From Methylobacter sp. (lineage in GTDB: Bacteria; Pseudomonadota; Gammaproteobacteria; Methylococcales; Methylomonadaceae), in the NCBI GenBank assembly GCA_030653175.1, contig JAURZV010000031.1:102074-166073 (forward strand): a DNA stretch of 64,000 bases, given 5' to 3'. Positions 53,509-63,601 of this stretch are shown piece after piece (positions within the stretch are counted from its first letter, which is position 1; each line of letters starts with the position of its first letter). Under the pieces are notes generated by a model, which did no database searches, was not told the DNA's origin, and saw only the letters and a list, made by a program, of their open reading frames with translations. The translations under genes and the position numbers were made by a program.

Positions 53509-56016
53509 ATGCCTAATAAACGATTTGTTATGAGCAAGCCTAAATCTTCAATCACTGATGTCGCTACGTTGGGAGTAATGAAAGAGGATTTTATTGACGA
53601 TTTTAAACGGTATTATGTTCATTCGTTGGGACGGGACGAGAATTTCCGTTCATCGCCTTTCTATGCCTGCGAGGCGTTGTCGTTATCTATTCGTGACCGG
53701 TTGATGGAGCGCTGGAAGACCACTTATAAAACCTATAACAAAATGGATAGCAGGCGGGTGTATTACCTTTCAATGGAGTTTTTGATGGGTAGAACCTTGA
53801 GCAACGCGATGCTTAATCTTGGTGTAACTGATGAAGCCACTCAGGCTATGCATGATTTGGGCATTGAAATCGAAGAACTGGTTGACAGAGAACTCGATGC
53901 CGGCTTGGGTAATGGCGGGTTGGGGCGATTGGCCGCCTGTTTTATCGACAGTTGTGCAACACTGCAATTGCCGGTCGTAGGTTACGGTTTACGTTATGAA
54001 TACGGCATGTTTACTCAAACTATCGTCAATGGCGAACAGGTCGAAAAGCCGGATCACTGGCTGCGCTACGGCAATGTCTGGGAAGTTGAGCGGCTGGAAT
54101 ATTCGCTACGCGTCAAGCTTGGCGGTCATACCGAAATACAGACCGATGAACAAGGCAATCAGCGGGTATGCTGGATCAGCACTAATGATGTGTTGGCTGT
54201 CCCTTTTGACACACCGATACCAGGATTTAAAAACAATACCGTCAATACCTTGCGATTATGGAAAGCCGTGGCGACCGAGGAATTTAACCTGGATGAATTT
54301 AACGCGGGTGATTACGCCGAATCGGTGGCCGCAAAAGTCACCGCAGAGCACATTACCATGGTGTTGTATCCCAATGACGCCAACGAAAACGGCAAGGAAT
54401 TGAGGCTGCGCCAGCAGTATTTTTTGGCCTCTGCCAGCTTGCAGGATGTTCTCTCCCATTGGGTCAGGCAGCATGGGCATGATTTTAGCAATTTTGCCAA
54501 GAAAAGCTGTTTTCAGTTAAACGACACCCATCCAAGCATTGCCATTGCCGAACTGATGCGCCTGTTAATGGATGTGCATGGCCTATCATGGGCCACAGCC
54601 TGGGGAATTACCCGGCAGACCATGGCTTACACCAACCATACCCTGCTGCCTGAAGCGCTGGAAAAATGGTCGGTCAAGCTGATGCAAAGTTTGTTGCCAA
54701 GATTGATGGAGATTATTTTTGAAATAAATGCCCATTTTCTGTCGGAAGTCGCAGCGCATTGGCCCGGCGATAAAGCCAGATTGAGTAGAATGTCAATCAT
54801 AGAGGAAGGCGCCGAGCAGCAGGTACGCATGGCTTATCTTGCCATCGTCGGCAGTTTTTCGGTCAATGGCGTTGCCCAATTGCATTCCCAGTTACTGCAA
54901 CAGGGCTTGTTTCGCGACTTTTATGCATTATGGCCGAACAAGTTTAACAATAAAACCAACGGCGTAACTCCGCGTCGTTGGTTGGCCTCTTGTAATCCCG
55001 AGTTATCCGCGTTAATAACCGAAACCATCGGGGACGGCTGGATAACCCATCTGGACGAATTAAAAAAGCTGGAGCCTTTTGCCGAAGATGCCGAGTTTCG
55101 AAATCGCTGGCGCGCCATAAAACAGCATGCAAAGCAGCGTCTGATCGAACACAAAAAACAATATCTGGACATCCATTTAAATCCCGATGCGTTGTTTGAT
55201 ATACAGGTTAAGCGCATCCATGAATACAAGCGGCAGATTTTAAATGTCCTGCATGTGATTCATCTTTACGATCGCATCAAGCGTGGCGAGACAACAAACT
55301 GGGTTGCACGCTGCGTGTTGATTGGCGGCAAGGCAGCGCCCGGTTATGCGATGGCAAAAAGAACCATTAAACTGATTAATAACGTCGCCCATGTTATTAA
55401 CTCGGATCCCGATGTCGGCGACAAATTGACGCTGTTTTTTCTGCCCGATTACCGGGTTTCAGGGATGGAATTGATTTGTCCTGCGGCCGATCTTTCCGAG
55501 CAGATTTCTACCGCAGGAAAAGAGGCATCCGGCACCGGCAATATGAAGCTGATGATGAACGGTGCATTAACTATCGGAACACTGGATGGCGCTAATATTG
55601 AAATAAGGGAAGAAGTCGGCGATGAAAACTTCTTTTTGTTCGGCCTGACCGAAGAGCAGATCGAGGCAAGGCTGCCGCATTATGATCCTATTACCATCAT
55701 TGATCAGGATGAAGATTTGCAACGAGTGATGAATCTACTGGAAAGCGGGCATTTTAATCAGTTTGAACCGGGAATTTTCGACGACCTTATTGCATCGATT
55801 AAAAGCAAGTATGACCCGTGGATGACTATTGCAGATTTTAGAAGCTATATTGATGCCCAAAAACGTGTGGAAGTCGCCTATCAGGATAAAGACCACTGGA
55901 CCCGGATAAGCATATTAAATTGCGCAAACAGCGGCAAATTTTCCACGGACAGAACCATCAACGACTATAACAAAGACATCTGGAAGCTGGAGTCTGTGCC
56001 TGTGCAATATCCCTAA
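53509..56016 (+). CDS. glgP: Glycogen/starch phosphorylase
   Basis: The 835-residue PLP enzyme releases glucose 1-phosphate from glycogen. Conserved parts: RVYYLSMEFLMGRTLSNAML, GLGNGGLGRLAACFIDS, NDTHPSIAIAELMRLL, NGVTPRRWL, DIQVKRIHEYKRQILN, and the PLP-lysine segment GTGNMKLMMNGALTIGTLDG with Lys680. Length is normal for the ~800-residue GT35 family. No other glycogen gene is adjacent. An internal ATG eight codons in (53533, MSKPKSS) is an alternative start, but the first ATG is preceded by a good GGAG at 53497-53500. Confidence 0.95.
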   Translation: MPNKRFVMSKPKSSITDVATLGVMKEDFIDDFKRYYVHSLGRDENFRSSPFYACEALSLSIRDRLMERWKTTYKTYNKMDSRRVYYLSMEFLMGRTLSNAMLNLGVTDEATQAMHDLGIEIEELVDRELDAGLGNGGLGRLAACFIDSCATLQLPVVGYGLRYEYGMFTQTIVNGEQVEKPDHWLRYGNVWEVERLEYSLRVKLGGHTEIQTDEQGNQRVCWISTNDVLAVPFDTPIPGFKNNTVNTLRLWKAVATEEFNLDEFNAGDYAESVAAKVTAEHITMVLYPNDANENGKELRLRQQYFLASASLQDVLSHWVRQHGHDFSNFAKKSCFQLNDTHPSIAIAELMRLLMDVHGLSWATAWGITRQTMAYTNHTLLPEALEKWSVKLMQSLLPRLMEIIFEINAHFLSEVAAHWPGDKARLSRMSIIEEGAEQQVRMAYLAIVGSFSVNGVAQLHSQLLQQGLFRDFYALWPNKFNNKTNGVTPRRWLASCNPELSALITETIGDGWITHLDELKKLEPFAEDAEFRNRWRAIKQHAKQRLIEHKKQYLDIHLNPDALFDIQVKRIHEYKRQILNVLHVIHLYDRIKRGETTNWVARCVLIGGKAAPGYAMAKRTIKLINNVAHVINSDPDVGDKLTLFFLPDYRVSGMELICPAADLSEQISTAGKEASGTGNMKLMMNGALTIGTLDGANIEIREEVGDENFFLFGLTEEQIEARLPHYDPITIIDQDEDLQRVMNLLESGHFNQFEPGIFDDLIASIKSKYDPWMTIADFRSYIDAQKRVEVAYQDKDHWTRISILNCANSGKFSTDRTINDYNKDIWKLESVPVQYP

Positions 56017-56062
56017 AGAATCACGGGGGCGTAAGCATAAGCATGGATTTATTTACAACAGC

Positions 56063-56375
56063 CGTAGGCCGGAATAAGCAGGTTCGAGCGGCAGCGAGAA
56101 CCTGCGTTTCCGGCAAACACCACCCAAATCCGCCGGAAACGCCACCTCGCGCTACGCGCTTGGATGGTCGCCTTGGCGGGACGGGGTTTGTAACCCCGTC
56201 CCAAACGTTTTGACTGTCTCGCTCTCTTTGAATCATGCGAGAAACCCTGCGGACGGGGTAACATACCCCGTCCGGCTTTAGGTAGCGAGAACTGGTGTTT
56301 CCGGCAAACACCACCTAAATCCGCCGGAAACGCCACCTCGCGCTACGCGCTTGGATGGCCTTATTCCGGCCTACG
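56063..56375. repeat. Nested element: R5 palindrome interrupted by an R4 composite with 72-bp direct repeats
   Basis: The outer arms CGTAGGCCGGAATAAG (56063-56078) and CTTATTCCGGCCTACG (56360-56375) pair perfectly. Inside, 56096-56167 and 56287-56358 are direct repeats matching at 68 of 72 positions. The 119 bp between them (56168-56286) is an R4 composite like that at 24726. The reading is a palindrome whose interior was duplicated on insertion of R4. The rest of 56017-56461 shows no gene. Confidence 0.9.
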
Positions 56376-56461
56376 CCTAGCTGCGGTTTTTAGGATTATT
56401 GTTGATGACAGCCAAGCTTGCGCTGTACTATGCAGCACCCGATTAATTATCCGGAACCATT

Positions 56462-57079
56462 ATGAAGCCAGACAGTGCCGCCATTAGAAAACGATACGAC
56501 CGGATCGCCCCGTATTTTGAGGGCATGGAAGCGGTCATGGAAGGGCTTTTTTTTAAAAACTGGCGGAAAAAATTATGGGCCAAGGTCGAGGGCCATCATA
56601 TTCTTGAAGTTGGCGTAGGGACTGGCAAGAATTTCGACTATTATCCCAAGGATGCCAGAATAACCGCGATTGATTTTAGCGAACAGATGCTAAAGCAGGC
56701 GGCGCAGAAACGGGACAGGAAAAATGTCAACGTCGATCTGGAGCTGATGGATATCGAGTCGTTATGCTTTGCCGATAACAGTTTCGATACGGTTATTTGT
56801 TCCTTTGTTTTTTGCTCGGTTCCGTCGGCGGCAAAAGGATTGAAAGAGCTTTACCGGGTATGCAAACCGGGCGGGCAGGTCTTATTGCTGGAACACGTGG
56901 TAAGTTCAAATCCCGTGCTTGCCGCCGTCATGAACCTGCTTAACCCCGTTGTTGTTGCGCTGGTTGGGGCAAACATTAACAGAAATACCGTTAAAAACGT
57001 TAAAGCCTGTGCTTTTACCTCAGTGCATGTTGATGAACGCAGCAGTCATATTATCAAGCTGATTGAAGCCAGAAAATAG
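56462..57079 (+). CDS. Class I SAM-dependent methyltransferase
   Basis: The 205-residue protein has the Methyltransf_11-type fold: HILEVGVGTGKNFDYYP (motif I, ~residues 44-60), ITAIDFSEQMLKQA (acidic end of beta 2), VDLELMDIESLCFADNSFDT and a post-motif GLKELYRVCKPGGQVLLLEH. It resembles UbiE-like and phospholipid N-methyltransferase-like proteins of similar size. The substrate is unknown. It stands alone between two repeat-filled spaces, so context gives no help. Confidence 0.85.
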   Translation: MKPDSAAIRKRYDRIAPYFEGMEAVMEGLFFKNWRKKLWAKVEGHHILEVGVGTGKNFDYYPKDARITAIDFSEQMLKQAAQKRDRKNVNVDLELMDIESLCFADNSFDTVICSFVFCSVPSAAKGLKELYRVCKPGGQVLLLEHVVSSNPVLAAVMNLLNPVVVALVGANINRNTVKNVKACAFTSVHVDERSSHIIKLIEARK

Positions 57080-57259
57080 CGGATTGATATTCAAAGAATT
57101 TGGTTGCTTTCAGCAGCTAAAAATAGAACGCTGATGACGCTGATAGTTATGATTAAATGTAACTGCTGATGCCCCTCACCTACATCCTCCATGCAGGTAA
57201 AACCAATCTTTAACCCGGGAAAATCAATTGACCGATGAAAACCAAAAGGTGTGGGCATT

Positions 57260-57287
57260 GTAGGGGCGACCGGCCGGTCGCCCCTAC
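57260..57287. repeat. Perfect 28-bp palindrome, intergenic copy of the adaptor-gene repeat
   Basis: GTAGGGGCGACCGG adjoins its exact reverse complement. The right end differs only slightly from the copy translated inside the RND adaptor gene at 7793-7819, showing that the same family is present in and out of genes. Confidence 0.92.
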
Positions 57288-57335
57288 GGTGACGCGAAGA
57301 CATCACATTTAACTGATTTTTTAGGTTTAAGTGAC

Positions 57336-57391
57336 CAAAGCAAGCTTTGGACTCCGGAAAATGCGGATGCCGGAGTTCAAAGCTTGCTTTG
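57336..57391. repeat. Hairpin repeat between methyltransferase gene and ribA
   Basis: CAAAGCAAGCTTTGGACTCC with GG (57336-57357) pairs with CCGGAGTTCAAAGCTTGCTT plus TG (57370-57391) at 21 of 22 positions, with a 12-base loop. It is related to the AAGCTTGCACTCC family at 17050 and 58299. The remaining 57080-57651 space has a partial R1 end at 57174-57198 and an R8-like stretch at 57127, but no gene and no recognisable FMN riboswitch. Confidence 0.85.
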
Positions 57392-57651
57392 AAATTTACA
57401 ATTCCAAATAGCTCGTGTTGCGGCGTGTTGGAGCGAACCTCTGCTAGGGTGAGCGGTTACGATTAAATAAGATTTTTCTTGAACACTCTGCGTTCCATTG
57501 TATTTGATAGTACTGAGCAGTTACAGAGGTTGCATCATTCGTTTTTGTCAGAAATCATAGTTCCCATTCCCAAAAAACCGGCATGAAACTTTTTAACTGG
57601 ATAGCCGTTGAATTGGGTAAAATAGAATGAATTTTTGGATTAGTTATTTAC

Positions 57652-58257
57652 GTGAAGCCACAATTAGAAAATCTGGTACAGACGCCAATCCCGACCAAAC
57701 ACGGCGAGTTTATCCTGCATTATTACAGCAATACTATCGATGAAAAGGAGCATGTCGCTCTGGTTAAAGGCGATGTTGCGGACAAGGAAAATGTGCCGGT
57801 ACGCATCCATTCCGAGTGTTTTACCGGCGACGTATTAGGTTCAAGGCGTTGCGATTGCGGCGAACAGCTGGATATGGCGCTGCAAATTATCGATAAAGCC
57901 GGTTTCGGTGTATTGATTTATCTGCGTCAGGAAGGACGCGGTATCGGCTTGTTGAAAAAACTACAGGCTTATAATTTGCAGGATCAGGGTATGGATACGG
58001 TGGATGCCAATATCCATCTGGGTCATCTTGCCGACGAAAGAGAATACAGCATTGCCGCTTTAATGCTGGAAAACCTGAACATAAAGTCCATAGAATTGAT
58101 TACCAATAACCCCAAGAAAATAGCAGAGTTGAAAAAACTCGGCATTAACGTGGCAGGCCGCATTCCGGTCGAGGCCGTGGCTCACGATGACAATGTCGGT
58201 TATTTGAAAACCAAAGCAAAAAAAATGGCGCACATGCTGTTTGAGTCAAAAAAATAG
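57652..58257 (+). CDS. ribA: GTP cyclohydrolase II
   Basis: The 201-residue zinc enzyme opens GTP to the pyrimidine precursor of riboflavin. Zinc cysteines lie in HSECFTGDVLGSRRCDCGEQ, and the active site in YLRQEGRGIGLLKKLQAYNL. Further family blocks are VDANIHLGHLADEREY and LITNNPKKIAELKKLGI. It is the stand-alone form, not fused to RibB. The start is GTG at 57652; the preceding bases lack a strong Shine-Dalgarno sequence, but the family N-terminus fits. No other riboflavin gene is adjacent. Confidence 0.94.
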   Translation: MKPQLENLVQTPIPTKHGEFILHYYSNTIDEKEHVALVKGDVADKENVPVRIHSECFTGDVLGSRRCDCGEQLDMALQIIDKAGFGVLIYLRQEGRGIGLLKKLQAYNLQDQGMDTVDANIHLGHLADEREYSIAALMLENLNIKSIELITNNPKKIAELKKLGINVAGRIPVEAVAHDDNVGYLKTKAKKMAHMLFESKK

Positions 58258-58298
58258 TAGCTATGTCATTGTTTAAGTGTGGGCGCTACTGAAACAGC

Positions 58299-58348
58299 CG
58301 GAGTGCAGTCACCAAAAGTAGGCGCTTTAGGCGAAGCTTGCACTCCCG
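58299..58348. repeat. GGAGTGCA ... TGCACTCC repeat downstream of ribA
   Basis: CGGAGTGCA (58299-58307) faces TGCACTCC (58339-58346), and TAGGCGCTTTAGGCG lies inside. It belongs to the same family as 17050-17093. It stands between the convergent ribA and the amidohydrolase remnant and might act as a shared terminator. Confidence 0.75.
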
Positions 58349-58359
58349 TTTTCCGTGTT

Positions 58360-58983
58360 CTATTTCCTTAACACCGTTTCAACCAGTTTCACCCAGTAAG
58401 CCGTGCCGACCGGCAATATCTCATCGTTAAAATCATAATGCGGATGAGGCCATCATCGCGCCGGGTTTAACCGCGAAATGTCCTGCTGGAATATCGGGAA
58501 AATTATGCGGTCCGAAAACGCAGTCGGCCGGAAATTTTTCAAACAATCCGTCATCAATCATCCGCCTGGCTCCGGCGCGACCTTCTTCGGCCGGGCTGAA
58601 AAATAAAATACACCGTGCCGTTAAAGTTGCGATGCTCGGCTAAATAGCAGGCCGCGCCCAGCAGCATCGCCGTCATGACCGCAGGCATGCATTTTTCCGT
58701 CGTGGCAGGATTTGTAGGCAAAAGTGTTTTGTTCCTGAATGAACAAGGCATCCATATCGGCGCGCAACGCGATTTTCTTGTCACCGTTCCCGCCAGTAAG
58801 CGTAGCGACAACGCCGGTTTCGCCTAATCCTTGATAAACGTCCAATCCGAAACTCGCCAACGTACCGGCAATAAACTCAGCTGTTTGTATTTCCTCAAAA
58901 GCGGTTTCAGGAAACCGGTGCAGATGCTGCCGCCACTGACGCATTTGTGCGTGTAGTTGCTGGATGTCGTTTGTTATAGGCAT
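58360..58983 (-). pseudogene. M20 amidohydrolase (hippurate/IAA-amino-acid hydrolase-like), decayed
   Basis: The first ~105 codons from ATG 58983 read as an M20 peptidase: MRQWRQHLHRFPETAFEE, ALRADMDALFIQEQN and the metal-site CHDGKMHACGHDGD. Then a frameshift near 58670 moves the frame (LLGAACYLAEHRNFNGTVYF) and another near 58590 moves it again (EEGRAGARRMIDDGLFEKFP, FGPHNFPDIPAGHFAV). After KPGAMMAS the sequence jumps directly to a family C-terminus (YDFNDEILPVGTAYWVKLVE, then TVLRK and stop), losing roughly half of the normal ~390 residues. Multiple lesions make this a clear pseudogene and not a sequencing artefact. Confidence 0.88.
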
Positions 58984-59215
58984 GGAAACTCACGTGAACT
59001 TGATGGTGACCGCTATGCTACAACCAAGTTTTGATAAAAAGTAAGAATTTTTGTTATTGTCACGCCGGACGCGGGAACAATGAACTCTCCGGCACACGGC
59101 TACGATGCTTGAACATATTGCCGGCTGTAAAATGGGGACCGAAATTTGTCGGCGCTCTTCTTAAAAAGCAGTGTTGAATCCGCTAACGATTTTAACGACC
59201 CTCGCCAGGCAATGT

Positions 59216-62200
59216 TTATCGATGTTTTTCAGTCAACTCCCCACCATTGCGCAGCATGTCCGCAAACACGTCTGCCGGCACCGGTTTACTGAAATAATAG
59301 CCCTGAATTTCATCGCATTGTTTCTCAAGCAGGAATTCGAGTTGTTCCCGCGTCTCCACGCCTTCCGCGATGGTTTTGAAGCCCAGACTTTTAGCCAGGC
59401 TAATGATTGCGAGTACGATAGCCTCATCTTCGGGAGCATGGCCCAGGCTGTGTACAAAGGACTGGTCGATTTTCAGTTTGTCGATTTTGAAGCGTTTCAG
59501 GTAGCTGAGCGATGAATAGCCGGTGCCGAAATCGTCTACCGAGAGCGAGACGCCTAACGCATGCAGTTTATCCAGCAGGCTGATTGTTCGCTCTGAATTT
59601 TCCATTGCAATGCCTTCGGTCATTTCCAGTTCGAGCATGGCCGGGTCAAGCTTGGATTCACGCAGCAATTGCACAATTTTATCGTAGAGTGTGTCCTGAC
59701 GGAATTGCACGACGGACAAATTGACTGCGACCGGCACGATAGCAAGCCCGGCAGTCTGCCAGGCTGTAAGCTGGAGAATGGCAGCTTGCAACACCCAGTC
59801 GCCTATATCAATGATTAGGCCGCTTTCTTCCGCAATGGGAATAAACCGCCCAGGCGGCACCATGCCTTTCAGCGGATGCTGCCAGCGTATTAACGCCTCG
59901 GCCCCAATGATTTTCAAGGTTTTCGCATCCACCTGCGGCTGATAATATAACAGCAGTTGGCCTTGCTCCAGAGCCAGCCGCAATTCATTTTCGATCTGCA
60001 ACATCAGTTTGACTTGCTCATGCAACTGCCGGGTGAAAAATTGGAAATTGTTGCGGCCGTTTTGTTTGGCCCGGAACAGGGCGGCATCTGCGGATTGGGT
60101 GAGCTGTTCAAAGTTGGCGCCATCCTGTGGAAATAAGGCAATGCCGACACTCGCGGTCAGGGCGACACGCTGGTTCCCGATGATAAAAGGCCGGGCAGTG
60201 ATTTCGAGTATTTTTTTTGCCACATGGGCAGTCCCTTCCGCATCCGTGTCGGGTAGTAACAGAATAAATTCGTCACCACCCTGACGGCACAGGGTGTCGT
60301 CAGGGTGGAGATAGTCGGTCAGACGGACTGATAATTCCTTGAGCAGCAGGTCGCCGTTCTCGGAGCCTAGCGAGTCGTTGATGATATTGAACCGGTCAAG
60401 GTCAATATACATCAGCGCAAGGCAGCTATCGGTTCTCAATGAACTGGATATTGCCAGTTCCGTACGGTCACGCAGTAGGGTACGGTTTGGCAGCTTGGTC
60501 AACGGATCGAAATTGCTGAGAAACTGGATAAGCTCGGTAGCAGCCTTCTGTTCGGTGAGATCGCTCATGATGCAGATATGATCGACGATCCGGCCGTTCT
60601 GGTCGCGAATAACGCTGATGGAGAGCCGTAGTGGAAAAATGTCGCCATTCTTACGGCGGTTAATGACTTCGCCCTGCCAGTGGCCGTAGCTTACAATGTC
60701 TTGCCACATCGCATCATAAAACGACTTGTCAAGTCTTTTTGCGGAAATAAAACCGGGGTTCTTGCCAAGCACTTCTTCCGGTTTATAACCGCTCATTTCG
60801 CAGTAAGCCGAATTCACGGCAACAATTTTGTTTCCGGCATCGGTGATTAAAATACCTTCCCGGCTGCATTCGAACACCTGTGCGTTGAGTCGTAATTGTT
60901 GTTCCGAGGCGATGCGTGATGAGACATCAAACGCAAGTACAATTTTTGCATCCAGCCCTTCAAAATTCAAGGTATGCTCGCTAATCTCGACCCAGATCAA
61001 ACTGCCGTCTTTCTTACGATGCCTGCAGATACCGGCCTGATTGTAAATGCCGATATTGACGGCAGGCTGCTGAATTTTAGCCTGTAAGTCAGGCACATCC
61101 GCCATCGGGCAAAGCTCGGTTATCGTCATGCCCAGGAACTCTTCGCGTGTATAACCATAATGCGTGATTGCGGCGTTGTTCACGGTAATGAAAGCCAGCG
61201 TGTTAAGGTCATACACCCACATCGGCACCGGATTGGCAGTGAATAACAGGCGGTAGCGTTCCTCACCTTCGCGTAGCGCTATCTCTGCCTGTTTGCGTTC
61301 GGTGATGTCGGTTGAAATGCCGCAAAGGGCGTAAATTCTGCCATCCGGTCTATGCAGAGGCAGTTTGACTGTCCAATAGGTCGCGGTCTTGCCGGTCTTC
61401 GAGACGGAATTGGTTTCTTCAGTCCGGATAGTTTCACCATCCACCAGTATCCGCCGGTCAGTTTCGCGTATACGGGCAACGGTTTGCTCATCGAAGAATT
61501 TCTCATCCCCGAAGCCGATCACTTCTTCCGGCGTTGTTTCCCATAAATCGAGTAGTTGCCGATTGGCGAACAGGTAGCGCCCTTCGCTATCCTTAAGGTA
61601 GATAAAAGCGCCGACGTTCTCCAGTATCAGAGACATTCTGGCTTCACTTTCAGCAAGTGCTTTTTCTGCGGTCAAACGCCGGACTTCACGATCAAAGTTG
61701 TCCAGCGCGAAACTAACATCGCCTGCCATCTCGGTGAGCAAACGTACCGCTTCTGTATCGAAGGCGTCCGTTTCGGTATGATAAACATTAAATACCGCAA
61801 AGGGCTTGGCATTACGTTGAATGGGAAAAGCTGCTGCGGAACCCCAGCCGAATTGCTCAACCAGCGCATGCTTAGGGCAGGTCAATGAGGCTGCAAGATA
61901 ATCATTGATAATGACTGCTCGGTTTTCGAGTAATGCCGCCGCTGTCGGCCCGCATTTTTCCGAGACATCCTCGCTTGAAGAGATGGTGAGACTATCGAGA
62001 CACTCCAATCCGGTGCCGTAGGCGCTTACCGGCACAATCGATGAGCCGGATTCTTCAAGTTGCCCTATCCAAGCCATTGTCATGCCGCCATGCTGTACCG
62101 CATACCGGCAGACCATAGAAAACAAATCAGTTCCATTTTCCATGCGCACGATGGCCTGGTTGGTTTCGCTAAGTGCTTGATAAAGTTGTGTTAGTCGCTG

Positions 62201-63601
62201 GATGCGCTGTTCGGCTTTTTTTTGTTCCGTCAAATCACGCAAAACAGCAATGAAACGCTTGCCGTCCATCCTGTGCGCTCCCACCTCTACAGGAAACTCG
62301 CTGCCATTTTTGCGCAGATAGAGCCATTCTTCCCGATGTCGTGAACCGGTCATCAGTCGGCTAATGACCGGTTCCAGCCGTTGATGTTCCTTCTTTGCCA
62401 GTATATCGGGCAGATGCAGTTGAAGTAGTTCTTTAGCGGTATAGCCCAACATGTTTAGCGCTGCGGGATTCGCTTTAATTATATTGAAATTGGGATTCAG
62501 TATCAGGACACCGTCTCCGTCCAGATCAAACAGCAGCCGAAAATAAGCATGGGCATGATTCCGCCGGCTGGTCTGGAACCAGATCAATGCGCTCAATAGC
62601 AGGGTGATTGCAGCACCCGTGACGGCTACCTGAACAGGTTGATTCTTAGATGACATGCGTGCTTCGAAAGCCGGTGTCGTGGACATTAACAGCATCCACT
62701 GGTGATCGCCGACATCGACTTGACGGCGGGTCTGCGGACTATCGGAGCTTAGTATGTCCTGATCAAGCTTGCCGTCTGAGCGATACAATCGGGTCTGCCC
62801 GGATTTTGGCTCCCCGTCATGAATTTCCACGAGCAAGTCCGGGTCGAATTCGCCGCGCAACCCGGCCATCAAATCATTTATGCGAAAAGGTACATCCACC
62901 CAGCCGGTAATTGCGGTGCTCAGATCCGCTTGCTTATCGGGTTTTACGCCATTCCGATAAATAGGCAGGTACATCACGAGACCTAATAAATCCGGTTTTC
63001 CGGAATCCTGGATTAGGGTGATGTGGTTAGTGACCGCCACTTCGCCGGTCTCGGCAGACCGTTCCAGGGCAACTGAGACTTCCGGGACAGTCAGGATATC
63101 GAAGCCTAACGCATTGGCATTATCTTCCAAAGGTTCCATCAGAACGATAGGGGCATAACGGTCACGCTTGCCTTCCGGTTTGATGTGGTAATCAGGAAAG
63201 CCCAGCTTGCGGATTGCGCTTTCATGACTGGCTTTATCGGCCTTGTGCACCATCAACACCAGGCCGATTCCCTGCACGCCGGGGGTTTTTTCCTGTATTT
63301 GCAGGTCTTGAACGTAAGTCCGAAACTCATCGCGGGTAATGGACTTGGAACCCTCGAAATAACCTTTAACCCCTCGCATGATCACTTCATAGGTAATGAT
63401 ACGCTTGAGGACGTTATGGGCTATTTGATCCGCAGCAACATCGAACTCGGCTTGCAGGCCACTCATTATCTGATGCTGTGCATCACGCCACAAACCAACA
63501 GTGATGCCAAAACCACCGAACATGACTAGCGCGGAGATCAGCCACGGTCTAAGCAGTGAGTCTGCAAGACCAGCGAAGATTTTTTTGATTGAAAAAATCA
63601 T
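59216..63601 (-). CDS. CHASE-PAS-GAF-PAS3-GGDEF-EAL sensor protein
   Basis: From ATG 63601 the protein is 1461 residues. It has TM1 (~15-35), a periplasmic CHASE1-type domain (~50-290, with FEGSKSITRDEFRTYVQDLQ) and TM2 (~305-325). PAS (~345-460), GAF (~480-640) and three PAS domains (~650-1010) follow, then GGDEF (~1030-1190) and EAL (~1200-1450). GGDEF is intact at 1108-1112. EALIRWQHP begins at Glu1235, and DDFGTGYSSLSYL is present, so both activities are possible. An open extension to TTG 63688 is less likely because ATG 63601 directly precedes the first membrane helix. The GAF/PAS part is paralogous to the protein at 27707. No repeat insertion was seen. Confidence 0.9.
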   Translation of the reverse strand: MIFSIKKIFAGLADSLLRPWLISALVMFGGFGITVGLWRDAQHQIMSGLQAEFDVAADQIAHNVLKRIITYEVIMRGVKGYFEGSKSITRDEFRTYVQDLQIQEKTPGVQGIGLVLMVHKADKASHESAIRKLGFPDYHIKPEGKRDRYAPIVLMEPLEDNANALGFDILTVPEVSVALERSAETGEVAVTNHITLIQDSGKPDLLGLVMYLPIYRNGVKPDKQADLSTAITGWVDVPFRINDLMAGLRGEFDPDLLVEIHDGEPKSGQTRLYRSDGKLDQDILSSDSPQTRRQVDVGDHQWMLLMSTTPAFEARMSSKNQPVQVAVTGAAITLLLSALIWFQTSRRNHAHAYFRLLFDLDGDGVLILNPNFNIIKANPAALNMLGYTAKELLQLHLPDILAKKEHQRLEPVISRLMTGSRHREEWLYLRKNGSEFPVEVGAHRMDGKRFIAVLRDLTEQKKAEQRIQRLTQLYQALSETNQAIVRMENGTDLFSMVCRYAVQHGGMTMAWIGQLEESGSSIVPVSAYGTGLECLDSLTISSSEDVSEKCGPTAAALLENRAVIINDYLAASLTCPKHALVEQFGWGSAAAFPIQRNAKPFAVFNVYHTETDAFDTEAVRLLTEMAGDVSFALDNFDREVRRLTAEKALAESEARMSLILENVGAFIYLKDSEGRYLFANRQLLDLWETTPEEVIGFGDEKFFDEQTVARIRETDRRILVDGETIRTEETNSVSKTGKTATYWTVKLPLHRPDGRIYALCGISTDITERKQAEIALREGEERYRLLFTANPVPMWVYDLNTLAFITVNNAAITHYGYTREEFLGMTITELCPMADVPDLQAKIQQPAVNIGIYNQAGICRHRKKDGSLIWVEISEHTLNFEGLDAKIVLAFDVSSRIASEQQLRLNAQVFECSREGILITDAGNKIVAVNSAYCEMSGYKPEEVLGKNPGFISAKRLDKSFYDAMWQDIVSYGHWQGEVINRRKNGDIFPLRLSISVIRDQNGRIVDHICIMSDLTEQKAATELIQFLSNFDPLTKLPNRTLLRDRTELAISSSLRTDSCLALMYIDLDRFNIINDSLGSENGDLLLKELSVRLTDYLHPDDTLCRQGGDEFILLLPDTDAEGTAHVAKKILEITARPFIIGNQRVALTASVGIALFPQDGANFEQLTQSADAALFRAKQNGRNNFQFFTRQLHEQVKLMLQIENELRLALEQGQLLLYYQPQVDAKTLKIIGAEALIRWQHPLKGMVPPGRFIPIAEESGLIIDIGDWVLQAAILQLTAWQTAGLAIVPVAVNLSVVQFRQDTLYDKIVQLLRESKLDPAMLELEMTEGIAMENSERTISLLDKLHALGVSLSVDDFGTGYSSLSYLKRFKIDKLKIDQSFVHSLGHAPEDEAIVLAIISLAKSLGFKTIAEGVETREQLEFLLEKQCDEIQGYYFSKPVPADVFADMLRNGGELTEKHR

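Noticed and set aside
56021..56336. Overlapping frames of ~95 codons downstream of glgP
   Set aside because: They translate only the R5/R4 nested repeat, and the two frames overlap each other.
57420..57651. FMN riboswitch upstream of ribA
   Set aside because: The conserved AGGGTGAAATTCCC-like core and matching stem are not present.
59171..59515. 114-codon frame opposite the EAL domain
   Set aside because: It is antisense to a well-supported EAL domain and shows no independent coding signal.
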